From Plectrocnemia conspersa (lineage: Eukaryota > Arthropoda > Insecta > Trichoptera > Polycentropodidae): 64,000 bases of DNA. Under the pieces are notes generated by a model, which did no database searches, was not told where the DNA came from, and was given only the letters and a program-made list of their open reading frames with translations. Both the position numbers and the translations under genes were made by a program. Shown in pieces: positions 11,825 to 23,417 of this stretch (the stretch's first letter is position 1; each line of letters opens with the position of its first letter). The stretch is taken from NCBI GenBank assembly GCA_009617715.1, contig VTFK01000186.1, positions 682,001 through 746,000 on the forward strand. Direction: 5' to 3'.

Positions 11825-13325
11825 TTAAAGTATATTCAGTAAATTTATAATTTCACTGACGTTTCAGTGAAATCATATTCGAATACATTTTCACCAGTAG
11901 ATACATATTTTACTAGTGATATATATATATAATTTAATTGATAGTCGCTAGTGAAATTGTATGCTGCTCTAAATTGTCTTTACTGCTCAAATCCTGCCTA
12001 AACTAAAACAAATCCAACTCAATTTTAAGAAAGTTTTCTAAATTTATATTAATTTGATTTTATTTTAATTCTACGAAGGTATTAAATGTATATGTTACAG
12101 TGAATGTGTAGTACATGTGAAGTTATATTTTCACTGGCGTTTCAGTGATTTTTTTTTCACCCATAGATATTTGTTTCTATTAGTGAATATTATATAATTT
12201 AATTGATAAGTGCTAGTAAAATGAAATGCTACTCTAAACTGTAGTTGAAATTCAATTTTACAGTTGTGAAACATCCATTTACTGTTTAAACCCAAACCTA
12301 ACATAAATTAATTATATTTATTTTTTTAATTTCATCAAGTTTGGGTTTAAACATAGTTTTGTCAAATTGAGTTTTATAGATATTTTAGAGCAGTATGTAA
12401 TTTTACCAGGGAAAGTCATTTGGGGACATTTGCCTAAAAAATCCATGATACTAAACCAAAAATTTTCTGGTTATCTCTTAAAAAAAAATCTAAAAAAGAC
12501 AGTCTCGAATCTATCCTAAAAAGATTTTTTTAAATATGTAATTTTAGTGAAATTATATCGGGATACATTTTCGCTGGTAGATAAATATTTTTTTACCAGT
12601 GAAAATATAATTTATCTGGCATGTGCTAGTAAAATTATACATGCTTATCATTATTTATTTATACGCCATGTATAAATGTATTTTTCAGTGAAGTTATATT
12701 TTCACTAATGAAGTACAAATACATTTTCACAAATATACATTTTACTAAATAAACATTTTAATAAATAATAGATTTTATGAAATTAACGCGGCTCTAAAAT
12801 GCCTATGAAACTCAATTTGGTAGTTGCGAAATGTCCATGTGTTGTTCAAACCCAAACCTAACCTAATTAAAATTTTAATGCTAAAATATTTTTAGAACTA
12901 GTCCAAAATATAAACTATGCAAACTCATCTCTCAGGGGAAAATAAGCAGACATTGCATCTCACATATTTCTCCATAGTTTGTCTGCATTCCGATATTACA
13001 ATATGTTTTAAAAATATGATAGCTATTCTTACTGATATTACTATGGACTTCTAATATAAGAGGACTGATTAAAGTACATCTAAACCGAATTTTGGTCAAT
13101 AGGAGAGCGCAAAAACAATTATCACTTCTCAGAAGTCAAAAATCCACGTCAAAAGCAATAAAATCGTGTCGTCGCCGTTGCAGTGGGAATGCTCGTTAAC
13201 GAGCGTTCCCACCGCAACGGCGTCGACACGATTTTATTGCTTTTGACGTGAATTTTTGACTTCTGAGAAGTGATAATTGTTTTTTGCGCTCTCCTATTGG
13301 TCAAAATTCGGTTTAGATGTGCTTC
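11825..13325 (+). repeat. Composite palindromic repeat family, copy 2 (best-preserved reference)
   Basis: The modules run in this order. First is a block with AATTTTCTGGTTATC and TCTCGAATCTATCC (12410-12520). Then come AT-rich units with TTTTCACCAGTAGATA, ACTAGTGAAAATATAAT and GATAGTCGCTAGTGAAATTA motifs (11830-12260, 12540-12780). Next are CAAACCCAAACCTAACCTAA (12849-12868), CTCATCTCTCAGGGGAAAAT (12924-12943) and TCCATAGTTTGTCTGCATTC (12971-12990). Last is the palindrome 13081-13315. There is no ORF. The same order recurs at 3530-2700, 24230-27250 and 58235-59880, so this is one non-autonomous element rather than chance neighbours. Confidence 0.85.
13081..13315. repeat. Near-perfect palindrome, two 117-bp arms, no loop
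   Basis: The arms run from TAAACCGAATTTTGGTCAAT outward to the centre GCTCGTT|AACGAGC at 13197/13198 and back to TTCGGTTTA at 13315. By eye the arms differ at only about six positions over ~117 bp. Related palindromes or half palindromes lie at 2767, 18720, 18840, 19015, 27014, 27300 and 59644. Such a structure fits a foldback/MITE type element with long terminal inverted repeats, and its transcript would be one long hairpin. Confidence 0.9.
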
Positions 13326-13329
13326 ACCC

Positions 13330-15027
13330 GGTTCTCACTTATTGTAAATTATAATATTGTTATAGTCTGAATATGAACACGTTCTTATTAAGTCTAAATA
13401 ATGACGTTCATAAATCTGTAGTCGCCGCAAAGACGCATGGTCCATCTCACTTTATCTGTTGATATATTGTTTTCAGCTACGCAGCTTTTATTTATCTAAT
13501 CTTTTGAGTGCTGTATTCTTATTTATTCTTATAGAATTCCAACATATTTTAGAATAACGTTTCAAGTTTTTAAATATTTTTACATGTAGGTCGTCGTGTA
13601 GTGAAGTAATTTTCATCAATTGTAGGTCAATTGCGTCAATAATTCACACAGTACAAACCACACCACGACCTCCCTCTGCTTCTGCTTCTTCCCACTACCC
13701 ATTTTTTATATAAAAACAATTTTTACGTTGCACGAAGAGGTCAAAAGACCAAATAATTGCGACCGTCAGAATTTTCACTCAATACCCGCGGGCGTATTTT
13801 TTTTTACCTTCTGACCTTTCTTTATACCCACCACTGAGATTGGCAGGTGCGACTCAATTTGAACCTCTGAGAATGTATTATATATTATAAATATATATTG
13901 TAGATGCCTTGCCGTGTCTTTCATCAATTTTCGCTTCCCAAAATCTAGGCTTCGTGAGACGGTAATATCCATCATCGACCCGTCTGCTCAATGTCAGGGT
14001 CAAAGCACACCATAAAAACGTTATGTAATTTTGTTTACTTAATTTTTTTAACAACAATAAAAAATGTATTACGATGGATAATGGCGGCTTAAATTGCGGG
14101 CTATTATTTTTTTAATGTCTAATTAATGCAGTTCAACTTTTTGTTCGTTTTGCGAACGGTTCTGATTTAACTGTGTCGCTTATGGTTTTTTTTTATTGTA
14201 TTATACAATATTCTGGCTCATATATCTTTGAAAATCTAACGCTCCTTTAGCTAATGTCGATGATTCGGGGCGAAACCAGACTCGTTGATTTTGTACAGCA
14301 TTATCATACTATTTTGCATGTGAAACGGCATAACACGAGAATCAAAATTGTATAAATTTGACAACTTGGCTATGTTCTGGAATGTGCAATTCAATAATGT
14401 AAAATCAAAAAATGATTAATGAATACGCATATATTAATTTTACCTTGCTTTAACTTTTTGAATGTTAAAGTGATTTACAACAATTTTTATTAACGGTGAT
14501 TCGTAAAATTAGTATTGATAAACACTGAAAGCGAATAAAAATATTTCCTGTCGTACCGTAGTATCGTTTATATCAGATCGCATGTCGCTTAAGGAGCGAT
14601 CTGATATAAACGACTATTTGCCGAATTAAAACAGCTAATATGGAACGATAAAGATTTAGATCACAAGCGCCGAAGCGCAAGATAATGAGTGTAACATAAC
14701 GCAAAAAAAATGTCGGCGGATCTAGATTAGTCATTTTGTGGTAAAATAATACAAGTAACGCATTCTTTGCAAATTTGACGCTATTTTTCTATGTCAAATT
14801 TATTAACCAGTAAATCAGTAAACTATGATGTTAGCGTTTAAATAAGTAATTATTATTTTTATAATAAATATTTTTTAATTTTACAATATTGTTTTTGTAT
14901 ACAATGACTTAGAGCCGGGAAACGCATATATGAGTTATTCGTTGTTCAGAGCTTAAATTTCTTACAAATGATATATTGTATTAATTTACTTTGGTGTATT
15001 AAAATAATTTAATATTATCGATGGTTC
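13330..15027. other. Intergenic stretch with one strong hairpin
   Basis: No gene is recognised. The open frame on - at 13975-13775 has no domain. The only structured feature is the perfect 18-bp stem at 14564-14613. Confidence 0.5.
14564..14613. repeat. Perfect 18-bp-stem hairpin
   Basis: TCGTTTATATCAGATCGC (14564-14581) is followed after a 14-base loop by its exact reverse complement (14596-14613). No T-run follows and pairing does not extend beyond the 18 bp, so a terminator or a classical pre-miRNA is not supported; it may be the collapsed remnant of a small inverted-repeat element. Confidence 0.8.
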
Positions 15028-15030
15028 TTA

Positions 15031-17864
15031 TGCCTGCACTATACTCTCTGGAAGTTGGCCAAGAACGGAGAATATAGTGGGTTACTTCGGTCGAGCTCGG
15101 TTCTGCTCGCTCTAAAATCTCTCGGAAGTTGTCCGAGGTTACCGAGAACGGGAGGTAAAGTGGGGGTAATTCAGTCGACTTGGCCAGCTTCGAGCTCTTC
15201 CGAACATTGTCGGCATTATTTCCGAGTCAAAGGGAGCTGCTCTTTCGAGCGCGAGCGGTAAGATACTTACTCTTTCGCTCTCTCGCGTGCTAAGTGACGA
15301 GAGTGAGAGATAATGATATGGTGTTTCGCAAACTGAGATAAAACGAGTAACTCGGTTCAGTTTCAGTATGCGCGTAGGCGTCCTATGGTTAAAACGCGTG
15401 TCGAGCGCTGCATCGTGGTCACGTGGTCAAGTTATAATACCACATGCTTGTCGGGGGCTTCAACAGACTCTTACTGACATATTTGAATATTTTAGGGCAC
15501 CAAAAGGGATTAATTATATTTTTGATAGTATATTCTTCTAACAGATATCGTTATTATATTTTTTTTCATATAAAATTAAATAATTAGTTGTACTTGATTT
15601 TGTTAAAAAAAAATTGTTTCCAATATCCTTATGTATTTTCCTAGATCGGTTTATATAAATGTCACACCATAACGAATTCTTATTTAGAATCGATGGCGAC
15701 AAATTCTAGGATAGTCACAGATGTGGTGTTCGTATTCTGAAGTATCATTTTTATGTCTTATGGCATTTTGCAAAAGCCGACAAAGATTTTGCGTAAATTG
15801 AATATTTACGACCGAAAAGTTTTCACTGATATTGTATTGGTGAGTACCCACTTAAATTTTTATAATTATAAGTAGCGTAATTTTAATAATATGACAATTT
15901 AAAAATTGCGATTATTTGGCACATTTTTCGATCGCGCGCAAATATGCCTGCTGTACGTGACAGAAGCCGCCGTCCAGACGTCATTCACGGACGCCGTCAG
16001 GACGGCAATGAAATTTGTAACAGCGTGGCCGCTACTCGGAAGTCGGCAACCTTCAGTTGAGCTTCGGTTCGGACAACTTCCAGAGAGTGTAGTGCAAGCA
16101 TGATACATCTTCGATTAAATAATCGACCAAAAGCCGAAATATCCGCATGTAAAGGGTTTAACGGTATCCATTAACAGTTTCAAATCACTTACATAAACGC
16201 AGTATCCCCAGATTACATTGCCAATATTACAGAATTTAAATCTACCGTAACGCAGTTATACAGTTTGATCTGTATTAGATAATAACAAAGAGTCTGGTTC
16301 TGCCCTGAATTATATACTTGAAGAGACGTTGAACTTTTTTACTTAATTTATGAATAGATTGATTATATATGTACATATAAGATAAAAACTTTGTATTTTA
16401 ACTTGAAAAATCTGTCGCTATGAATCTCGTTAATCATGTCTGATTTATTTCACTTGAGCGAAACTTTTTGCTTATCAACTCTTTCATACTTTTACGACTC
16501 CGATATAGCTAAATAGACTCGCCGCAATTTGCGAGCAACTAAACGAGCAAATTGGATCAGCGCGTTCTTTTTTTTTACAAAAGAGGTCATTATGTCATCT
16601 CCACCACCGTGAAGGACTACTCGAATCGTAGGTCAAGTTATACCAGACAGAAACCAAATCACCTTGGACAGCTGCAATTCCTGTGACTTTTTCTTCGTAT
16701 GCTTACATAATACGTATTGAAATAATATCAAAGACAGGGTGGTTAAGAACGGAGGATTGACGCTAACCCCCCAGAGATGAATTGCCTCCCACTCGTTCTC
16801 TTTGAATACCAAAAGGAGAACCATTCTTCTCCGGAACGTCTTTTATTAAATCAATAGCCATACAACGTGACGTGAATATACACCATGGATAAGGTACATC
16901 TATGCAAAGTCCACATAGATGTATTTTTATACACGTGGTTGTTAGCGACCCCCATGTAACATATGTTGATCGAAAAGTCCCCTGCTTATTTATTACACAT
17001 ACATACAGGAGGCCGTTAATACAGCGATGAATTTGTAATCACGGCTAGCTTTTGTGTCGAAAATAAACCATCGATCCAATTATGAATACCACGAGAGCCT
17101 TCTGGTATATATATAATTATATCACTTTGATTTATTATGTGTATATGTTAGCCATCTTATAATCACTCGTAAACTCAAAACACTTAGTATTGTTTATTTT
17201 CAACTGAAATAATTACCTTCTTATCTGTGTTTATTATTATAATAGAATAATATTTATTGTTCACTATTTTTTATCTGACGTAAGCGTTGCGATTAGATTA
17301 TCTCGGAGTGTGTAAGTAATGCGTTCTATTTTCTTAAATGTTTAAGGCTCTTCAAATGATTGAACAGTTCTTTTAATTATTCATATTTTAGAGAACAAAA
17401 CGTTCTCAAAAACAATTCATTCTATGTACATATAATAAGAATGTATGGGAACCATTATGAAGAGCTGTTATAAATTGCGATGTATTATTTGCGTATATCG
17501 GTGATTCCCAAGATTTTTAATTTTTTAATGTAATAAATTGACCGCGTAACGAGATTTTTATAGTTAAAAATAATGAGTTGAATAAAAAATTAAAAATAAA
17601 TTTACAAAAATATGCCAATAATGTAGAAATATGACAGTCAAAGCATTAAGAATAGCTAAAAAATATAGTATAAAAAGTCGATAGTGTCGTCGATTTGGCA
17701 CATTTTTCGATCGCGCGCAAATATGCCAGCTGTACGTGACAGAAGCCGCCGTCCGGACGGCATATGAAATTTGCGACAGTAATCGCTTACTCGAAGTCGT
17801 AGGTCTCGGCCGACTTCAGTTGTAACTTCGGTTCGGACAACTTCCAGAGAGTGTAGTGCAGGCA
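15031..17864. mobile_element. TIR element with TTA flanks (candidate PIF/Harbinger-like, non-autonomous)
   Basis: The left end TGCCTGCACTATACTCTCTG (15031) matches the reverse complement of the right end, TGCCTGCACTACACTCTCTG (17864), with the match running to about 27 bp (..GAAGTTG). TTA lies immediately outside each end (15028-15030, 17865-17867), the target duplication expected of PIF/Harbinger. A second copy of the right end occurs inside, at about 15915-16100. It shares the block CACATTTTTCGATCGCGCGC, then GTACGTGACAGAAGCCGCCG, with 17699-17755, so the structure is nested or internally duplicated. No transposase is recognisable. The left part is GC-richer with repeated CGGAAGTTGTCCGAGG-like motifs. 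Confidence 0.6.
15895..16105. repeat. Internal duplicate of the TIR-element right end
   Basis: About 190 bp match 17690-17864. They include TTTGGCACATTTTTCGATCG, TGACAGAAGCCGCCGTCC, GCTTCGGTTCGGACAACTTC and CAGAGAGTGTAGTGCA. Flanking bases (TGA) do not match the TTA on the left, so the outer end at 17864 is the better partner for 15031. The short frames on both strands here (15899-16108) follow composition only. Confidence 0.75.
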
Positions 17865-17869
17865 TTACA

Positions 17870-18580
17870 CAATTTATTGTATTACAATATTTATGCCACA
17901 AAGAATATGTTTGTTTATTAATCACACGCTTATTTTTATAATACATTTTCATGATTTTTGGATAAATAAATACTAAAAAATATGTATTGTACCAGAGCAA
18001 CCAGCTTCATACATTGTCAGTTATCTGGAAAATACTTATATAATTAAATCAGCTATCCGGAGTTCATCATTACAAGATCGGTTTACAGCGTTTCAACGTT
18101 TAACTCTAGAACCGTTCTGCGTCTTCCGGGTGGTTAACTCAAGGAAACGACTAGATAATCGTTGTCGTCTGTGTACTCTCACCACTTCTCTAAAAAACAA
18201 TAGCTCGGACGAAATCGAAATTTCCGCTGAAGAGATTCGCTTTTACTCATTGTTGCTGTTTCATATGCGTGTAATTTTATAATTATTATCGCCGATACGC
18301 ATACACACACACGTGACGTTGCACGTGTACTGATGAAATGGAATACTTTCGCGCAGTATACGTTACCATACATAGAGTACAATATACAATATTATGTTTA
18401 AATATCATCTGAAAATACCAAAATGTAGTTTTTGTGGAAAAGTGCAGTAAGACAAAACCCGAAAGGCCTGGGTTAAATACCGTTAAGGACCGAAATGCAC
18501 ATGTCACGATTACAACGGCGGTTTCATTTTTTGCGCTTTACATTAAATTCTGTATTATATGTAGCATTTTTTTATATATA
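17870..18580. other. Intergenic stretch without recognised gene
   Basis: Short overlapping frames on both strands (18179-18719) show no domain. A CA/GT-rich patch with ACACACACACGTGACG lies at about 18302-18320. Confidence 0.5.
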
Positions 18581-18584
18581 TGTA

Positions 18585-19115
18585 AAATTCAGGGACGTCA
18601 TTTCAGTTTTTTCCATGGGGTTGCAAAAGTCGACCATTTTATTTTATTATTTCGATTTCATTGTGATTCATAGTATTTCATTAAATTACATGCATTTTTC
18701 TAGCCACATTCCGGTTTAAAATCCACGTCAAAAGCAATAAAATCGTGCCGTCGCAGTCGCACTGGAAACGCTCGGCTATCTAGCGACTTTTTTTTATAAC
18801 AATATTACGACATACAATACGTGAGAATCGAATGAAGCACGTCTAAACCGAATTTTGACTAGTAAAAGAGCGCAAAAAAACTTCTCAGAAGTCAAAAATC
18901 CACGTCAAAAGCAATAAAATCGTGTTGGTGCTGTCGCAGTGAGAACGCTAGTTTATCTAGTGGTCTTACAGCGACTTTTTATAATAATATTACAAATTGA
19001 AAGTAAAACAACTAAACCGAATTTTGACCAATAGGAGAGCGCAAAAAAATTATCACTTCTCAGAAGTCAAAAGCAATAAAATCGTGCCGTCGGTGTCGCA
19101 TTTATGAGACCCTTT
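18585..19115. repeat. Composite repeat debris: reversed first module and three half palindromes
   Basis: At 18590-18695 the - strand reads AATGAAATACTATGAATCAC..TTTTGCAACCCC..CTGAAATGACGTCCCTG, the same module found at 58860, 61655 and 62300. It is followed by three half copies of the palindrome arm in tandem (about 18718-18790, 18840-18990, 19015-19110). Each carries CACGTCAAAAGCAATAAAATCGTG or a part of it. The repetition of half arms suggests repeated insertion or unequal exchange. Confidence 0.75.
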
Positions 19116-19119
19116 TAAC

Positions 19120-19754
19120 GACTCTTTCGCAACTAATTTCGTAGCAACAATTATGGGTGATCCCGACAGTAAAATATAAAAATGATATTTATAGAAGTAT
19201 GATGCATATGGTTCCTCAAATAATTTATTAATTCATATTCAATTTTGTACCCTTTCTAATAAAATATTATTTTATTGTACTGCGATTCCAATGAATACTT
19301 ATTTTAATATGTTAAACAGCTGTGTGATAAAAGTGTGATTACATGAAATGGCATGAAAAAGCTTTTGCACCGTACATCACATTTTTTTGGCTCGTATTAT
19401 TATTATGAATATTCGGAAGCTATCAAAGATTATGCAGAGATTATATTTATTAAACAACACCTAACATCCATGTGAACTTTGTACCATTGTTACTAATATC
19501 CCACACACAATAATTTATTGTGGAAAGTGCGTGCATTCTCTCACACGTGTTTCAATTCAATTTTCATACATTGGTCGTTCAACTTGAATTGTAAAAAATA
19601 ACATTAGAAAAACACCTTCCTCCGACTAAGCTGCAATAATGCAGTTTTTCAAGTAATTGGATTATTTTATTTATAGCCGTGTCGCTAGGTACTTGAAAGA
19701 AAATTCTTGCTTAGAAACTTATCATTAACGTCGCGTTTACTTGCATTGTTTCAG
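19120..19754. other. Upstream flank and intron of the coiled-coil gene
   Basis: No coding signal. It ends in a polypyrimidine tract and splice acceptor (TTGTTTCAG at 19747-19754), so the first coding exon is preceded by an intron and at least one non-coding exon further upstream that I cannot locate. Confidence 0.55.
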
Positions 19755-19782
19755 ATGAATCCCCATCGATAGGAGAGTGGCG

Positions 19783-22700
19783 ATGTGTGACGACAATCTA
19801 GAAGTCTCGCAAGCCGAATGCGACCAGACCCAGGAAGAAGCGGAAGCCCCGTTCGATGTGTCCACAATCGACAGGACCGCCATAGAGAACATCATCATCG
19901 AGTCGGAAACACAGGAGAATCCAGAAGAAGTTGACGATGTGATAGTGCCGGAGAAAATTGTGCAAAAATGCATGTTGCATCTAGAACCGAACCATTTACC
20001 GATAAACACAGGCAGCGACAGCGGAGTGGAGGTGGCAGCCGGCGAGTACGCAAGTAGCGGTGCTCCGGAAGGACTATCGTGCGCGTCGAGTCTCATCAGC
20101 TGCGGATCCGGCTGTGAAGACTCATTTGACGTCTTATCGTGCAATAACAATGACAGGCTAGAGGATTTCAAAGCTGCGATAGCCGGAGATGGCACCAGTG
20201 AAGGCGGAAGCGAAAGCTCATCGATCACCGGTAGCGGATCTGGACTCGGTATCGCTCCTAAACGACTTCCTGGCTCAAAAAAGCGAGTCGCTGTCACCGA
20301 ACCTGGAAAATCACCACGACCTAAACCTTCTACGGCGCCTAGACCGACTCAAGGTAAAGCTCCGGCTTTAGCGACTAGAGAAAGAGCCAGATCGCGTGAG
20401 AAATCCGTTCCCGGAGATAAACCCCCGCCTCCGACCGGACCGAAACCAGTAGTACCGCCGCGCGCTAGACCCAGAGCCACTCCGGATTCGCTAGCTCTCA
20501 TATGCAGAGAATCGCCACCTATGAAAGTGAAAGCCACCAAAACGTCTTCAGCGAGATGCAGAACGCCGGGAGCTTCTCCTGCTCCACCGATCGCTTCGAG
20601 CACGTCTCCTAGAGCTTCCGTTGAGAATCAACTACCGAAATCGTCGAATCGGATGACGCCAGATTCTAAAGCCGCTTATGATAAATATGCTACGTTACCT
20701 AGGAGAAGACGAGAGAACTCTCCGGAGCTTAGTTTGCTCAAAAAAGACAAGAGCAATTCTTCTTCGCTAGAAAATTCTCTATACAAAGCAAATACTTTCC
20801 GAAGAGCAGTGACAAGAGATAGAGAATCGCCTCCTTTGAAAAGCTTACCACCATATCCTAGAAACAAGCACACTAAAATTAAGATTTATCACGAAACTAG
20901 CGTCCAGACTGCTCTTATAGGAACTGATGTTGAGAATGCTTTAGCGGGCGTTGGAATCAAGGAGATAAGGACTGATTTAGTATTGGTTAAGAAAGCAAGT
21001 AAAGGCGTGCAAGTCGACAATAGGAATAAGGAAATCGAACGCTTGGAAGCTAAAGTGAAACTTTTGACTGATAATAATGCAAAGCTGCAGGGTCATTGTG
21101 ATGAGCAAACGCAAAAGCTTACGGCGATGGAAACCAGACTCGAAGAAGAGAGAGCCGATAAGGTCGCCGCTCAGGAAGAACTTCAGAGGAACACGCAAAG
21201 AGTTTTGAGCATGCTTGGTGGAGAATCTGGAGAAGGAGGCGATAGCTTGATCCTTCTAGAATCGCAGCTGCAAACGTCTGCCAATATTGTATTTAAGCAA
21301 CAAGAAGAGATTAATAAACTGCACATCAATAACAGGGAATTGCAAAAGGTAATGAAATTTTTATATGCAGTTTTTAAAGAACCAATAACTTATTATTTTT
21401 ATTCTTCTAGGAATTGAATAGAACCGTTAAAGCTTATCGTTCACTCGAGAGTCACTTAGAAGAAACCGAGCAAGAGTCCAATGAATTACAAGAATTCTTA
21501 CAAGCCGAAAAGACTACTTTACAAGACGCATTGAAAGAGAGCGAAGAATCAACTTTAAGACTTCAACGAGAAGTCATGAGAAGTAGACGCGAATGTCGAC
21601 TCTTGGTTCGTCTCAGCGAGCAAAGGAGACATGAGATATTAGCTGCTCGTGCCAAATTGGCGGTTACGCGTCCAGCTCAAGCCGCTCCTATAGCTTTGCC
21701 GACTTTAGCGCAACGTCTCCAAAATCTGTTGCACACCTTGATAGTAACTTACTCTATATCTCCAGACGATCTAGAGGTAATGCTATAATGAATACGAATT
21801 TTAATACATATATTAATCTATAGATATCATTCCAGGATGTTATATTCCATAACGAAGCTTATAGCAGAAGTGGCAGTAGTGAGGCGTGCTCTCCGGGCAG
21901 TCCGTTACCAACTCGTCCGCAACCACCGACATCTCTACCAGGACCGACTTCACATTTCCACTCTTCAAGATTTTCCGATGGTAATATTTTTAATATTTCT
22001 TCTTCTTACTATTTTAATTCATCGATTCGTTCATATTTTCAGATGAAAATTCGGCAGATCTCTTAGACTCTGAAACGGAGCCGTGTCTCATGATGGAGAA
22101 CGTACTAGAAGACGTCGCCATTCCCGATACTTATTCTCACAATCTCGTCTCTTCCGGTCTAAGCATAATGTCCTGTCCAAACACAGCGCCTCAGAACATA
22201 ATGGAAGACGTCCCACTGACTTGCCCGATCCTCGGAAGCTCTCATCCCAACGAAAATAGACTTTTAAGAAACGATCACAAAGAAGACTCCTTCAGCTCAT
22301 TGCACAACATAACCACGTTCAGCAACGACGACCTATCGCCTGCAGTTCCCGACGAGAAACCAATATCCGAATCGTCCTATTATCCAGACATGGACACTTA
22401 TGACTTACTGAACATGGGATATTCGGAGCACGACTCGCTGCAGAATTTATCGCAGGCGATTCTTCAAAGACAACAGTCCGAAGCGGAGTGCAGCATGTCG
22501 GAAGACGTTCTGCATCAAAAGGACAATGATATGTATAACGTACCAAACACTGTAGTTGACCAAGTGATTTTGGTGGACAACTTGGTTGCCAAATTGCTGA
22601 AGACGTTGAAAATCATTCATACTCTAAATGACGCTGGTTGTCATCTGACGAGAACACCAAAGTATGTACCAAAATATAATGGTTTCCTGCTGTTGAAAAT

Positions 22701-23417
22701 TTAATTGATTTTATTTATTTATTAATCCACAGAGAAAGATTAAACAATATATGCGAAGAAGCCGGTGCTCCCAAAATTGACGAAAAAGAACTGAATAAGA
22801 AATTGGTAAACTTACAGCATTTCAAATAACTTATAACATAGTAGATAAAAGTTCTATAAATTAACAGTTTGTTTTACTATATTTATTACCCCAATAATTA
22901 GATTTAATCTAATCCTAAATATTATTGAACTGCTCGTAAATAGCATTTTTTATGTCTCTGTGGCAAAATTTTGTTATCAAATTTAATCTGAGAGATAAAT
23001 ACATGTAGTAACTTTCATAACAAAAAATCATTTCAAATTTTTCTGCTTGAAATTAATTAAAAATAGACTGCTTCATATAATCTATAGTTAAGAACAAACT
23101 TTTATAAAAATAATCAATCCAGTTTATTGTGTCATCTGAAAATAATGTTGTGTTTTATAAAATTAGTCAGTACAGTATATAGATCAATATAATATATTCT
23201 TTCTTATTTCCAGTGTAACGACAGAATGAACGGCAACTACAGCAAACACGATAAGAAATTATGCAACGGAGATTGCAATAAATCGGAAAATTGGTGTTCG
23301 AAAAACTGTTCCACTAACAACCTATGCAGCACCGAAGAACAAACGAGTCCTCGTCACTCCGGTGCAAGCTTAGGCGACGCGGTCAATTCACCCCAACCGA
23401 TAGACTCGGCGGCGTAA
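19783..23417 (+). CDS. Large coiled-coil protein, ~990 aa (possibly quick-to-court-like)
   Basis: Six coding exons join in frame: 19783-21348, 21411-21776, 21836-21980, 22043-22661, 22733-22805 and 23214-23417 (stop TAA). All introns are GT..AG. The start ATG at 19783 is fixed by an in-frame TGA at 19756, one base after the splice acceptor. The protein begins with an acidic segment and low-complexity Ser/Gly/Glu stretches. A Pro/Arg/Ser-rich basic region with PRPKPSTAPRP and KPPPPTGPKPVVPPRARP follows at about residues 185-300. A heptad-rich coiled coil spans about 415-620 (exons 1-2). The C-terminal half is acidic and serine-rich and ends in a Cys/Asn-rich tail. There is no signal peptide, membrane segment or catalytic domain. 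The layout resembles the insect coiled-coil protein quick-to-court, which would make it a scaffold or cytoskeletal protein, but I recognise this only by general likeness. A poly(A) signal AATAAA lies at 23979-23984. Confidence 0.85.

Noticed and set aside
19737..20297. 186-codon - strand frame over the coiled-coil gene's first exon
   Set aside because: Shadow of the real + exon; Ser/Leu-rich complement of its codons with no domain.
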